Assembly: GCF_017745275.1 (NCBI RefSeq)
Contig: NZ_JAGHZS010000005.1
Span: forward strand, 1-64,000
DNA: 64,000 nt
Reading direction: 5' to 3'
Source: Chitinophaga sp.
GTDB lineage: Bacteria; Bacteroidota; Bacteroidia; Chitinophagales; Chitinophagaceae
Shown: one piece after another, positions 1 to 7,610 of the stretch
Numbering within the stretch: position 1 is the first letter of the stretch
How the letters are laid out: each line of letters starts with the position of its first letter
Notes under the pieces: model-generated
Told to the model about the DNA's origin: nothing
Seen by the model: the letters and a program-made list of their open reading frames with translations, nothing else
The model's database searches: none
Translations under genes and position numbers: made by a program

Positions 1-19
1 CGCTCTGGTCATCCGCTTT

Positions 20-54
20 AATAGCTTTTTGCTTTCTGCTTTCAGCTTTCTGCT
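20..54. repeat. Half of a heptad hairpin element cut by the window edge
   Basis: Five consecutive 7-bp units AATAGCT, TTTTGCT, TTCTGCT, TTCAGCT and TTCTGCT run from 20 to 54. They match the right arms of the subfamily B elements at 46897, 51776 and 61305. The left arm would lie before base 1. The repeat encodes the final residues (AES) and stop codon of the RND transporter gene that ends at 42. Confidence 0.75.
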
Positions 55-3000
55 CCTTCTAAAGCAATCACTTTGTTACGATGGCTATTTTTCACAATTG
101 GGTCTATCTTAGGCGGAATCAGCTTGTACACTACCGGTGTTACGATACGCGACAACAAAGTAGAACTGATCAAACCTCCAATCAATACTATCGCCAGCGG
201 CGCAATTAACGGGTTGGTAGAAATAGCTACCGGTATCAAACCTCCAATAGCGGTGAGTGAGGTGAGTACTATCGGCAGAAAACGTACTTCTCCGGCTTCA
301 CGAATTGCCGCTTCAAGGGAGTGACCCTCCATACGTAGCTGGTTGGTGAAATCAACCAGCAAAATGGTATTCTTTACTTCGATACCCGCCAGCGCAATGA
401 GGCCTATAATCGCTACAAACGACAGCGAATTACCTGTCAGCCACAGCGCGATGGCAGCTCCTACAATACCCAATGGAATCACAGACAATACGATCAACAT
501 GCTCTTGAATGTTTTGAACTGCAGGATCAGCACCGCCACAAAGAGGAATACGGTTACAATGATGATACTCATGAAGCCACCAAAGGAATTTTTCCGGCTC
601 TCTACTTCTCCGCCCATTTCATAAGAGTAACCGGCAGGGAGCTTCAACGCATCCATTTGCTTTACAACATCTCCAATGACCTGGTCGGTCAGGAAACCCT
701 TGCGGATAAAAGCACTCACGGCTACTACGCGGTTCTTTTCCTGGTGACGGATCGTCAGGGGAGATGTTTCCAGCTTCAGCTGTGCTACCTGTGAAAGCGG
801 AATCGCGGTCCCCTGGCTGTTGTTGACATACAAATCTTTGAATACATCCATGGTAGGCTTACCTGTTTTTTGCTTCGTGAGCAGGATGTCGTAGTCATTG
901 TCGTTCTGATCATTGTACTGGCCCAGGTTAATACCAGCAATGGCTAAACGTACTACACGATCGATATTTGCCGTGGGAATTCCCAGTTGTTGCGCCTTTT
1001 CACGATCTATTTGCACGCGGATATCTGATTTGAGTGTACTCACCGGGTTGTTGATGTAAATAGTGCCCGGTGTTTTTTCCAGCAACTTTTCTACGTTTGC
1101 CGCCATGGAGCGTAAGGTATCCAGGTTGTCGCCGAATAAACGTACTTCTACCGGTGCTACCATAGGGGGGCCCTGTTCAAAGTTCTTTACTTCTACTTTT
1201 GCACCTGGATAAGGTGTCCATTTTTTACGCAGGGTCTCAATCAGTTTGTTTTTTTCAGCCGGACTGGCATGCTCGTCAAGTTGCACAAAGATCTGCGCAT
1301 AGTCGCTTCTTTCGTTCTCCTGCGTTTCATTATAGTAGATGCGTGGATTCCCTTTACCGATATTGCTCGCATAAGATTTGATCGCTTTTTCCTGCTTCAG
1401 TTCCTTTTCCAGCTGCTCTACCACTTCGTTGGTATAAGCGAGATTAGATTGAGGCGGCGTAAAAATGTTGATCAGGAATTGTGGTTTTTCGGAAGATGGG
1501 AACAGGCTGAAGCCAATCACTTTAAACAATCCGATGGCCGCTCCAAAGATCACTAACGATACCACTACGGTCAGTAACGGACGATGTAATGCTTTGTCCA
1601 ATAGTTTGGCATAGCTGCCATGGATCATTCTCTTCAGCAAACGCATAAAGAAGTTCCCTTCCGGGTTGCCGGTATGTTCCTTCAGCAAACGGCTGGAAAG
1701 GAAAGGTATAATAGTCAGCGATACCGCCATGGATGCCAGCACACTGAATATCACGGCCAACGGGAGACTGCGGATAAAATCCCCGCTACCTTCCGGCATA
1801 AATACCAGCGGCATGAAAGCAATGATCAGGGCTGCGGTACAACCAACTACCGCTAATCCAATTTGCGAGGTGGCTTTCAGCGTGGCTTCCATGCGACTAT
1901 GTCCTTCCAGCATCCAGCGCTCTATGTTCTCTACTACCACAATGCTGTCGTCCACCAACAGCCCCAATGCGACTACCAGTCCTACGATACTCAACTGGTT
2001 CAGGTTGAATCCAAACAATTGGAGCAACACAATTCCAATAGACAATGACAGCGGAATGGAGATCATTACAATCAGTGCCGGTCGTTGTCCCAGGGGCAGT
2101 AAGGTGAAGGCTACGAGCAGGATGGCAATGATGAAATCCTTACCCAGCCCGCTTAAACGGTTGTTTACGGCAGTGGCCTGATCAAAGTATTGCACCAGGT
2201 CAATATTGGCCGGTAGTGTTTTTTTGAATTGCTCAATAACGGGCTTGTATTGTTGTTGTGTTTTGGTGATGTTTTCACCGGATTTCTGCGCAGCAGACAC
2301 CACTACGCACCGGTGGCCATTCAGCCGGACAAAATATTTCTCATCTTCAAAACCATAATAAACGCGGGCAATATCTTTCAGGAAAATATTTTTACCGTTG
2401 GCGTTAGAGACGATGGTGTTGCTGATTTCTTCTATATTTTGATAGTTGCCGCTGGTTTTGATATTGAAGCTTTTTTCGCCGGCATCAATACTACCGCCGG
2501 GTATATTGGCCATTTCACTTTGAACCGCCGCCATTACTGCGTTAACGGGCAGGTGTAGCTGCGCCATTTTGTCGAGTTGTAATTCCACGCGTACCTGTTG
2601 ATCCGGTAAGCCGTGCAACTTTACATTTTTCAGGGAAGACACTTTTTCCAGTTCATCCTGCAGCTTATCGGCATAGTAGCGGAGTTTATCACGGGAAGCA
2701 TTTTCCGAGATGAGTGCTACCTGCAGTACGTTTACATCGGAAGGTTCCTGTTTGTGTACTTCTATGCTGTAGATGTCGGCTGGGAGGTCTTTCCGCTTGT
2801 TATTCACTTCTCTTACCAGTTCCTGGTATTTCTGGTCTACGTTGGAACTGTATTTATATTCTACCCGCATCACGGCTACGCCATCGTTGATGGATGTGCG
2901 TATCCGTTTGATATCATCCAGTGCATAGATCTCTTTTTCCAGTGGATCTACTACCAGGTCTTCCATGTCTTTAGGGCTGGTGCCGGGATATACCACTACA

Positions 3001-3140
3001 AGGGTATATTGTGGCGCTCTCATTTCCGGATCTTCAGAGCGGGGCATATTGAGGATGGTGGTGATGCCCAGCACAATGATCATAATGAATATCACCAGGG
3101 TAAACTGGTAATTTTTGACGGCGTATCTGGATATTTTCAT
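42..3140 (-). CDS. RND-family efflux transporter, inner-membrane permease (AcrB/HAE-like)
   Basis: A 1032-residue RND permease, the usual length for the family. The N-terminus has a membrane helix (about residues 10-30) followed by a large porter loop. A helix bundle around residues 335-480 contains GLLVDDSIVVVENI, whose paired aspartates are the proton-relay site of RND pumps. A second loop and a C-terminal bundle (about 865-1010) follow. It would drive proton-coupled export through the adaptor and TolC-like partners encoded just upstream on the same strand (11-bp gap to the adaptor gene). The substrate cannot be read from sequence. The last codons lie inside a heptad repeat at the window edge. 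Confidence 0.93.
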   Translation of the reverse strand: MKISRYAVKNYQFTLVIFIMIIVLGITTILNMPRSEDPEMRAPQYTLVVVYPGTSPKDMEDLVVDPLEKEIYALDDIKRIRTSINDGVAVMRVEYKYSSNVDQKYQELVREVNNKRKDLPADIYSIEVHKQEPSDVNVLQVALISENASRDKLRYYADKLQDELEKVSSLKNVKLHGLPDQQVRVELQLDKMAQLHLPVNAVMAAVQSEMANIPGGSIDAGEKSFNIKTSGNYQNIEEISNTIVSNANGKNIFLKDIARVYYGFEDEKYFVRLNGHRCVVVSAAQKSGENITKTQQQYKPVIEQFKKTLPANIDLVQYFDQATAVNNRLSGLGKDFIIAILLVAFTLLPLGQRPALIVMISIPLSLSIGIVLLQLFGFNLNQLSIVGLVVALGLLVDDSIVVVENIERWMLEGHSRMEATLKATSQIGLAVVGCTAALIIAFMPLVFMPEGSGDFIRSLPLAVIFSVLASMAVSLTIIPFLSSRLLKEHTGNPEGNFFMRLLKRMIHGSYAKLLDKALHRPLLTVVVSLVIFGAAIGLFKVIGFSLFPSSEKPQFLINIFTPPQSNLAYTNEVVEQLEKELKQEKAIKSYASNIGKGNPRIYYNETQENERSDYAQIFVQLDEHASPAEKNKLIETLRKKWTPYPGAKVEVKNFEQGPPMVAPVEVRLFGDNLDTLRSMAANVEKLLEKTPGTIYINNPVSTLKSDIRVQIDREKAQQLGIPTANIDRVVRLAIAGINLGQYNDQNDNDYDILLTKQKTGKPTMDVFKDLYVNNSQGTAIPLSQVAQLKLETSPLTIRHQEKNRVVAVSAFIRKGFLTDQVIGDVVKQMDALKLPAGYSYEMGGEVESRKNSFGGFMSIIIVTVFLFVAVLILQFKTFKSMLIVLSVIPLGIVGAAIALWLTGNSLSFVAIIGLIALAGIEVKNTILLVDFTNQLRMEGHSLEAAIREAGEVRFLPIVLTSLTAIGGLIPVAISTNPLIAPLAIVLIGGLISSTLLSRIVTPVVYKLIPPKIDPIVKNSHRNKVIALEGAES

Positions 3141-3151
3141 GATAGTAATTG

Positions 3152-4198
3152 TTATTGGATGATACGGATGGGAGATTGATCCTTGAGATAGGCGCTGCCG
3201 GAAATAATGAGTGCCTTTGCCTGTTCCATGCCATTGCTGATGAGTACATTTTCTTTTTCCATGCCGGCAATAGTGACTGGTATTTTCTGAGCGATTTTGT
3301 TATCGTTGGTCACGAATACAAAACCGCTGCTGCCGTTACCGTCCAGCAGGGCAGCATAAGGAATGCTCCAGGCGGTGTTGTTGTTGCCGGCAGCGCCCGT
3401 ATTGATATGGCAACGGCCAAACATGCCGGCCGCGATAGCGGCGGGCTTGTTGCCGGATAGTTGTACGTCGATGAGGAAAGTACCGCTTTGAGCGTCCACA
3501 CCTTCTGATTTGCGTGTAACCGTTCCGGTGAGTGTATCGCCTGGTATTCCAGAAATTTCAATGGTGGCTTTGTCGCCGTTTTTCACCTGTGCCCATTCTC
3601 TATCGCTAACGCCTACACGTAATAGCCAGTGCGCACTGCTGGCGCCGTTGGTTTGCAATACCGGTGTACCGGCATTCACCATTTGGCCGCTGCTCACCAG
3701 CTTATGCAATACATAACCATCCTGGGTGGCGTGAATGGCGGAATAGCTGCGGTTAAACTGGGAAGTACTCAGTTGCTGTTTAGCCTGGTCCATGGCTGTT
3801 TTGCTGTTTTCCAACTGCTCCTGTGTGGCCACGCTGTCGTTGTGCAGGCGTACAATACGCTGGTAATCCCGTTGGGCTTTTTCAAAAGCCAGTTGGTCTT
3901 TTTGCACCTGGGCATCTATTTCGGTGAGGTTCAGGGTGGCCAGCAATTGTCCTTTACGTACCGGGTCACCTTCTTTCACGAGGATATTGCTGATGATGCC
4001 ATTGGTTTTAAAAGAAAGATATACTTCGTCGTCGGTGGTAAACTGACCGGATGCATTGATCGTGGTGCTGGTACCTTGTTTGGCCAGTGCCATTATTTTC
4101 ACCGGGATGGTATCTGAAACAGTGACGGTAGCTGCGGGTTTAGTGCCGCAGGAAAACAGGATCATAGAAACCGGGAGGAGAAGCAATGTATTTTTCAT
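3152..4198 (-). CDS. RND efflux periplasmic adaptor (membrane fusion protein), lipoprotein
   Basis: The start at 4198 gives MKNTLLLLPVSMILFSCG, a lipoprotein signal with lipobox cysteine. The longer reading frame beginning at 4252 would overlap the tolC-like gene and bury this signal, so I reject it. The order is typical of HlyD/AcrA adaptors: a barrel-sandwich half (DDEVYLSFKTNGIISNILV, VREGDPVRKGQLLATL-like), a helical hairpin rich in Q/K (about residues 90-140), the second lipoyl half, a beta-barrel and a membrane-proximal domain. It links the permease to the outer-membrane channel. It is translated between the two partner genes in one operon. Confidence 0.9.
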   Translation of the reverse strand: MKNTLLLLPVSMILFSCGTKPAATVTVSDTIPVKIMALAKQGTSTTINASGQFTTDDEVYLSFKTNGIISNILVKEGDPVRKGQLLATLNLTEIDAQVQKDQLAFEKAQRDYQRIVRLHNDSVATQEQLENSKTAMDQAKQQLSTSQFNRSYSAIHATQDGYVLHKLVSSGQMVNAGTPVLQTNGASSAHWLLRVGVSDREWAQVKNGDKATIEISGIPGDTLTGTVTRKSEGVDAQSGTFLIDVQLSGNKPAAIAAGMFGRCHINTGAAGNNNTAWSIPYAALLDGNGSSGFVFVTNDNKIAQKIPVTIAGMEKENVLISNGMEQAKALIISGSAYLKDQSPIRIIQ

Positions 4199-4211
4199 GT
4201 GAGTACATTTA

Positions 4212-5576
4212 TTAGTTGTTGTGATTGTCGATATTGTAAGATGCCTGCGCACGTTCTACTCCGGCATACGCCGTTTGCACAGCGGCCTGTGACACGGTAG
4301 TTTGCAATTGTGCCTGGGTGAGTTGATTTTGCGCGTCCAGTAATTCTATATACAGTAGTTGTCCTTCCTTATATACTTTCATCTGGTCGCGGTAATATCT
4401 TTCTGCAAATGCCAGTTGGCTTTGGGCAGTTTTGAAATTCCGCAGTGCAGTTTGGTAGTTGTTGAGGGCCTGGTATAGCTGTAACTGCAGCTGTTCCGTG
4501 GTTTGAGAGGCGGCATTGGTAATGGAAGCCACATCGTTGGCTGCCTGTTTGATTTTGTATTTGTATTTATGAGAAGCAAACAGGTTCCATTCCAGGTTTA
4601 CCCCAAAAAGATAATAGCGGGTATTGGCATCGAAATTAGCGACCGTTCCCTGCGAGCCCAGGTCAATGAAGGTGCTGAGTTTCGGTACCAGGTAGGAGCG
4701 TTGTAATTGTTCGTTTAGTCGGTACACGGTAGTGGCGCTTTTGTATTGTGCCAGCTCTTCACGTTCGTTGATATCCTTCCCTGGCAGCTGTTCCGGCGTA
4801 GTCAGCAGTGTGCTGTCCAGTGTAATGTTTTCTTCGAGGCCACGGTTCAGCAGGAAGTTAAAATAGGCTTTGGCATTCTGCCGGTTGTTGATGGCTTTGT
4901 TGATGTCAGCGGCTGTTTTCTCTTTCTCTGTTTGCGAGCGGTACAGGGCGGTGTTGTTTCTTACACCGTTGCGTACCATGCTCTCATTGATGCGGATATT
5001 TTCGTTGATCAGGGAAAGGGCATTGTTATAAATAGCTACTGCCTGTGCTGCCTGGTAGTATTGATAGTACGCGGTTTTGATATCACGTACCAGTTCCCGT
5101 TTATACACGTTCAGGGCTGCCTGTTGCTGCGTGATTTGTTCTCGCTTAATTTTTTGGTTGTAATAAATTTCTGCATTGATCAGTGGTATACTGGTCCTGA
5201 CTTTAGCGTCATAAAAGTTATCGGGGTTCAATTGAACGCTGGCGTTCTCCAGTGATTTGAAGTTATGGCTGTTTGTCAACTGGTTCAGGCTGTTGTACAC
5301 TGGGTTCATAATGTCGCCAAGCGGGATGTCGATAGTACGGCCTCCTTTCGATTTGGTGTAACTGCCAAGTAAGGATACATTGGGACCAAACAGGCTTTTG
5401 GCTTCCTGTAATGCCAGTAGCGATTTGGTCAGCTGAAAGTTCTGGTCTTTCAACCCTTTATTGTTGCTGAAGGCAGATTGTATGTATTGATCCAGCACGG
5501 TGTTTTGTGCGAAGGAGCTGAAACCCGCTACCAGCAGGCCTGTTAACAATGCTCCTTTTGTGAGTGATGTGTACAT
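4212..5576 (-). CDS. TolC-family outer-membrane efflux channel
   Basis: A 454-residue protein with a signal peptide (MYTSLTKGALLTGLLVAGFS, cleavage near FAQ). Two long alanine/glutamine-rich helical repeats are typical of the duplicated OEP domain. It would form the outer-membrane exit duct of the RND pump. It is the first gene of the operon tolC-like, adaptor, permease. Its start codon lies 2 bp from a TetR-type operator palindrome (5579-5591), and a second copy sits upstream at 5646-5658, so it is probably repressed by the TetR protein encoded at 5819-6436. Confidence 0.9.
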   Translation of the reverse strand: MYTSLTKGALLTGLLVAGFSSFAQNTVLDQYIQSAFSNNKGLKDQNFQLTKSLLALQEAKSLFGPNVSLLGSYTKSKGGRTIDIPLGDIMNPVYNSLNQLTNSHNFKSLENASVQLNPDNFYDAKVRTSIPLINAEIYYNQKIKREQITQQQAALNVYKRELVRDIKTAYYQYYQAAQAVAIYNNALSLINENIRINESMVRNGVRNNTALYRSQTEKEKTAADINKAINNRQNAKAYFNFLLNRGLEENITLDSTLLTTPEQLPGKDINEREELAQYKSATTVYRLNEQLQRSYLVPKLSTFIDLGSQGTVANFDANTRYYLFGVNLEWNLFASHKYKYKIKQAANDVASITNAASQTTEQLQLQLYQALNNYQTALRNFKTAQSQLAFAERYYRDQMKVYKEGQLLYIELLDAQNQLTQAQLQTTVSQAAVQTAYAGVERAQASYNIDNHNN

Positions 5577-5578
5577 AG

Positions 5579-5591
5579 TGAACGGTGTTTA
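5579..5591. promoter_or_regulatory. TetR-type operator, copy 1
   Basis: TGAACGGTGTTTA, an imperfect palindrome with 5-bp arms around GGT, directly abuts the tolC-like start codon. It matches copies at 5646-5658 and 6464-6476. Binding here would block the transcript leader or early elongation. Confidence 0.7.
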
Positions 5592-5636
5592 TTTAAACCG
5601 AAAAAAATAAAGCCGGTAAGGCTTTTGTTATCATTG

Positions 5637-5658
5637 TTGATATACTAAACGGTGTTTA
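5637..5658 (-). promoter_or_regulatory. Efflux operon promoter region with TetR-type operator, copy 2
   Basis: TAAACGGTGTTTA at 5646-5658 is a perfect palindrome (TAAAC, GGT, GTTTA). Read on the minus strand it is followed one base later by TATATCAA (5637-5644). That is a weak match to the Bacteroidota -7 box, but it occupies the same relative position as the good box TATATTTG beside operator copy 3. The operator would therefore sit between the -33 and -7 elements. Confidence 0.6.
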
Positions 5659-5672
5659 ATTCTGCACTTAAA

Positions 5673-5693
5673 AAAAAGCCAACACGGCTTTTT
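5673..5693 (-). terminator. Intrinsic terminator after the tetR-like gene
   Basis: AAAAAGCC, a 5-nt loop, then GGCTTTTT form a stem. On the minus strand it is followed by a run of eight T. It lies between the tetR-like stop (5819) and the efflux promoter, so it separates regulator and pump transcripts. Confidence 0.75.
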
Positions 5694-5818
5694 GAATTGT
5701 TTTCAACGACACATTACTTTCTCACGAATAGAGGGACCTTCACCAGAATGCCTGTTGACGGGCTTCTACCTGTTAAGGCGATTAACTCCAGGAAATATTT
5801 TATGTTCTTGAAAAAAAA

Positions 5819-6436
5819 TTAAAGTTTAATCATGCGTAAGTATTCCCGGATGGCTTCGTCTACTACTTTCGGCATATCTTCTTCTGATACCCTCGATACT
5901 TTGGAGCATCGGCCACGCAGGTGAAGGCTGATCAGGCCATGGGCAAAACCCCAAACAGAAAGCGTAGCAATGGTAGGATCTTTAAACTTCACTAACTTTT
6001 TATCGATACATTCTTTCATCAGGTAAAACAAGGCATCATATGCCGGATCCCCGTTTTTCCATTTCTCTTCTTCTACCAGGGCATTCATCGGCGCCTTAAT
6101 AATAAACATCAGGTCATACAGCTCCGGATGTTCCCTCGAAAAATCTACATACGCTTTTGCCAGTTGCTCTAGTCGCTTAAACGGATCCGCTTCGGTTATC
6201 TTTGTCTGAAACTCTCTCGACAGGGTAGCAAAAGCATCTGTCTGCACATCATACAGCAGTTGGTCTTTATCTTTATAGTAAAGATAAATCGTGGCAGGAC
6301 TGTACTCTATCTTATCTGCAATGTTGCGGATAGATACTTTTTCATATCCTTCTTCCACAATCATTTTGGCAGCAACGTCTACAATACGCCTGCGCATTTC
6401 TGCTTTTTCCCGCTCTTTTCTTTCTATAATGCCCAC
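5819..6436 (-). CDS. TetR/AcrR-family transcriptional repressor
   Basis: The N-terminal helix-turn-helix is clear (EEGYEKVSIRNIADKIEYSP followed by ATIYLYYKDKDQLL). A helical ligand-binding domain of the usual size follows, giving about 205 residues. I choose the GTG at 6436 rather than the ATG at 6484. The ATG lies upstream of the -7 box TATATTFG-type site (TATATTTG, 6455-6462), and the extra N-terminus would be encoded by the operator itself. An operator palindrome overlaps this promoter, which predicts autorepression. Identical palindromes precede the efflux operon, so this is its likely local repressor. The ligand is unknown. Confidence 0.88.
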   Translation of the reverse strand: MGIIERKEREKAEMRRRIVDVAAKMIVEEGYEKVSIRNIADKIEYSPATIYLYYKDKDQLLYDVQTDAFATLSREFQTKITEADPFKRLEQLAKAYVDFSREHPELYDLMFIIKAPMNALVEEEKWKNGDPAYDALFYLMKECIDKKLVKFKDPTIATLSVWGFAHGLISLHLRGRCSKVSRVSEEDMPKVVDEAIREYLRMIKL

Positions 6437-6454
6437 ATTGGATGGTTTACAGTG

Positions 6455-6476
6455 CAAATATACTGAACGGTGTTTA
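6455..6476 (-). promoter_or_regulatory. tetR-like promoter and operator, copy 3
   Basis: The minus strand reads TATATTTG (6455-6462), a perfect TAnnTTTG -7 box, one base from the palindrome TGAACGGTGTTTA (6464-6476). The expected transcription start lies only about 12 bases before the GTG at 6436. Confidence 0.72.
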
Positions 6477-6579
6477 TTTTCCAAATTTTATTTCTGAACC
6501 CGGGCCTGACGGGGCCATACATGCGCTAAATGCCCTGATATTGACGTAAATACCCCCACTGAAAAAGCAACGCCACTTT

Positions 6580-6587
6580 TATCTTTG
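6580..6587 (+). promoter_or_regulatory. Predicted -7 box of the VOC gene
   Basis: TATCTTTG matches the Bacteroidota -7 consensus TAnnTTTG and lies 26 bp before the ATG at 6614. No clear TTG -33 element is at the ideal distance. Confidence 0.5.
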
Positions 6588-6613
6588 TTACCAGTAACCT
6601 AATAAAAAGCAAT

Positions 6614-7120
6614 ATGAGCAGTATCAATAATACCATTGCAGCACTGGAACTGGCTCAGATAGGCTGGGTAGTTCCGGACATTCACACCTCCGTAAAATTC
6701 CTGTCTAATGCCCTGGGCATTAGCTTTCCCGAACCGGAATATATCCGTGCGCAGGATCTTGATATGACCTATTATGGCAAAATAGTGGCCGGCGACTGGC
6801 TAACTACCCAAACTTATAACGGGGGGACTTTCATTGAACTGATCCAACCTCTTTCCGGTCAAAGCATGTTTCATGATTACCTGGCTAAATACCCGGCAGG
6901 TGGCACACAACATCTTGCTTTCCGTTTACCCATCAGTGGTTTTGAACAGGTGGTCCATGATTTGAGGGAGCAGGGATGCACGGTGATCAGTGAAGTAGAT
7001 CACCCCATAGCCAGGATGGCTTTCTTTGATACCTACCAAACGCTCGGCGTTGCCACCGAAATTATGGGCATTACGCCGGAAGGGTGGACCGCCATCAAAC
7101 AAATGGAAAAGAACCGGTAA
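6614..7120 (+). CDS. VOC (glyoxalase/dioxygenase superfamily) protein
   Basis: A 168-residue protein with the paired beta-alpha-beta-beta-beta modules of the VOC fold. The first starts at LAQIGWVVPDIHTSVKFL, and the second contains GGTQHLAFRLP. Candidate metal ligands are the glutamate in FIELIQP, the histidine in GGTQHLAF and the glutamate in VATEIMG. No signal peptide, so cytoplasmic. Substrate unknown. It is followed after 31 bp by an NTF2-like gene on the same strand, a pairing seen in small-molecule transformation operons. The two are probably co-transcribed from the -7 box at 6580. Confidence 0.82.
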   Translation: MSSINNTIAALELAQIGWVVPDIHTSVKFLSNALGISFPEPEYIRAQDLDMTYYGKIVAGDWLTTQTYNGGTFIELIQPLSGQSMFHDYLAKYPAGGTQHLAFRLPISGFEQVVHDLREQGCTVISEVDHPIARMAFFDTYQTLGVATEIMGITPEGWTAIKQMEKNR

Positions 7121-7151
7121 CAAAATGTTTAACCATAAAAAACCTGTAATC

Positions 7152-7511
7152 ATGACAGTAGAACAGATCGCCTCACGGCTGGCAGAACTTTGCCGGGAAG
7201 AAAAATTTGATGTGGCACAAAAGGAACTGTATGCAGATGATGCAGTAAGCATAGAACCTTACGCTACGCCTGAATTTGAAAAGGAAACCAAAGGCTGGCA
7301 GGCTTTAGTGGAAAAAGACAAAAAATTCAATTCCATGGTAGAAGAACGGCATGGCACCACCGTATCTTCACCGCTTGTTGCGGGCAATGTTATTGCCTTT
7401 GTATTAACCATGGATCTTAAAATGAAAGGCAAGGAGCGTATGACCGTGAGTGAGCTTTGTGTATATCACGTAAAAGATGGCAAAATCATCTCAGAGCAGT
7501 TCTTCATGTAA
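7152..7511 (+). CDS. NTF2/SnoaL-like domain protein
   Basis: About 119 residues starting MTVEQIASRLAELCREEKF. The segment AQKELYADDAVSIEP and the C-terminal CVYHVKDGKIISEQFFM are typical of small SnoaL/NTF2-like cone-fold proteins, which act as isomerases, hydrolases or ligand-binding proteins. An in-frame ATG at 7125 would add nine residues. I prefer 7152 because the extra residues look unlike the family start. Cytoplasmic, function unknown, co-directional with the VOC gene. Confidence 0.78.
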   Translation: MTVEQIASRLAELCREEKFDVAQKELYADDAVSIEPYATPEFEKETKGWQALVEKDKKFNSMVEERHGTTVSSPLVAGNVIAFVLTMDLKMKGKERMTVSELCVYHVKDGKIISEQFFM

Positions 7512-7610
7512 CAACATGTGTCATCAGGACCAAAACGAAACGGTGTTCTAACGGTTAACATCCCCATTGCGGCATTTTTTGCGCAGTCAGATGGCAGGGC
7601 GCTGTGCATC

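Noticed and set aside
6437..6484. N-terminal extension of the TetR protein from ATG 6484
   Set aside because: It would be encoded by the -7 box and operator, and adds residues atypical of the family.
7538..7550. GAAACGGTGTTCT, similar to the TetR operator
   Set aside because: The arms mismatch at two positions, and it lies between convergent gene ends where no promoter is expected. Probably chance.
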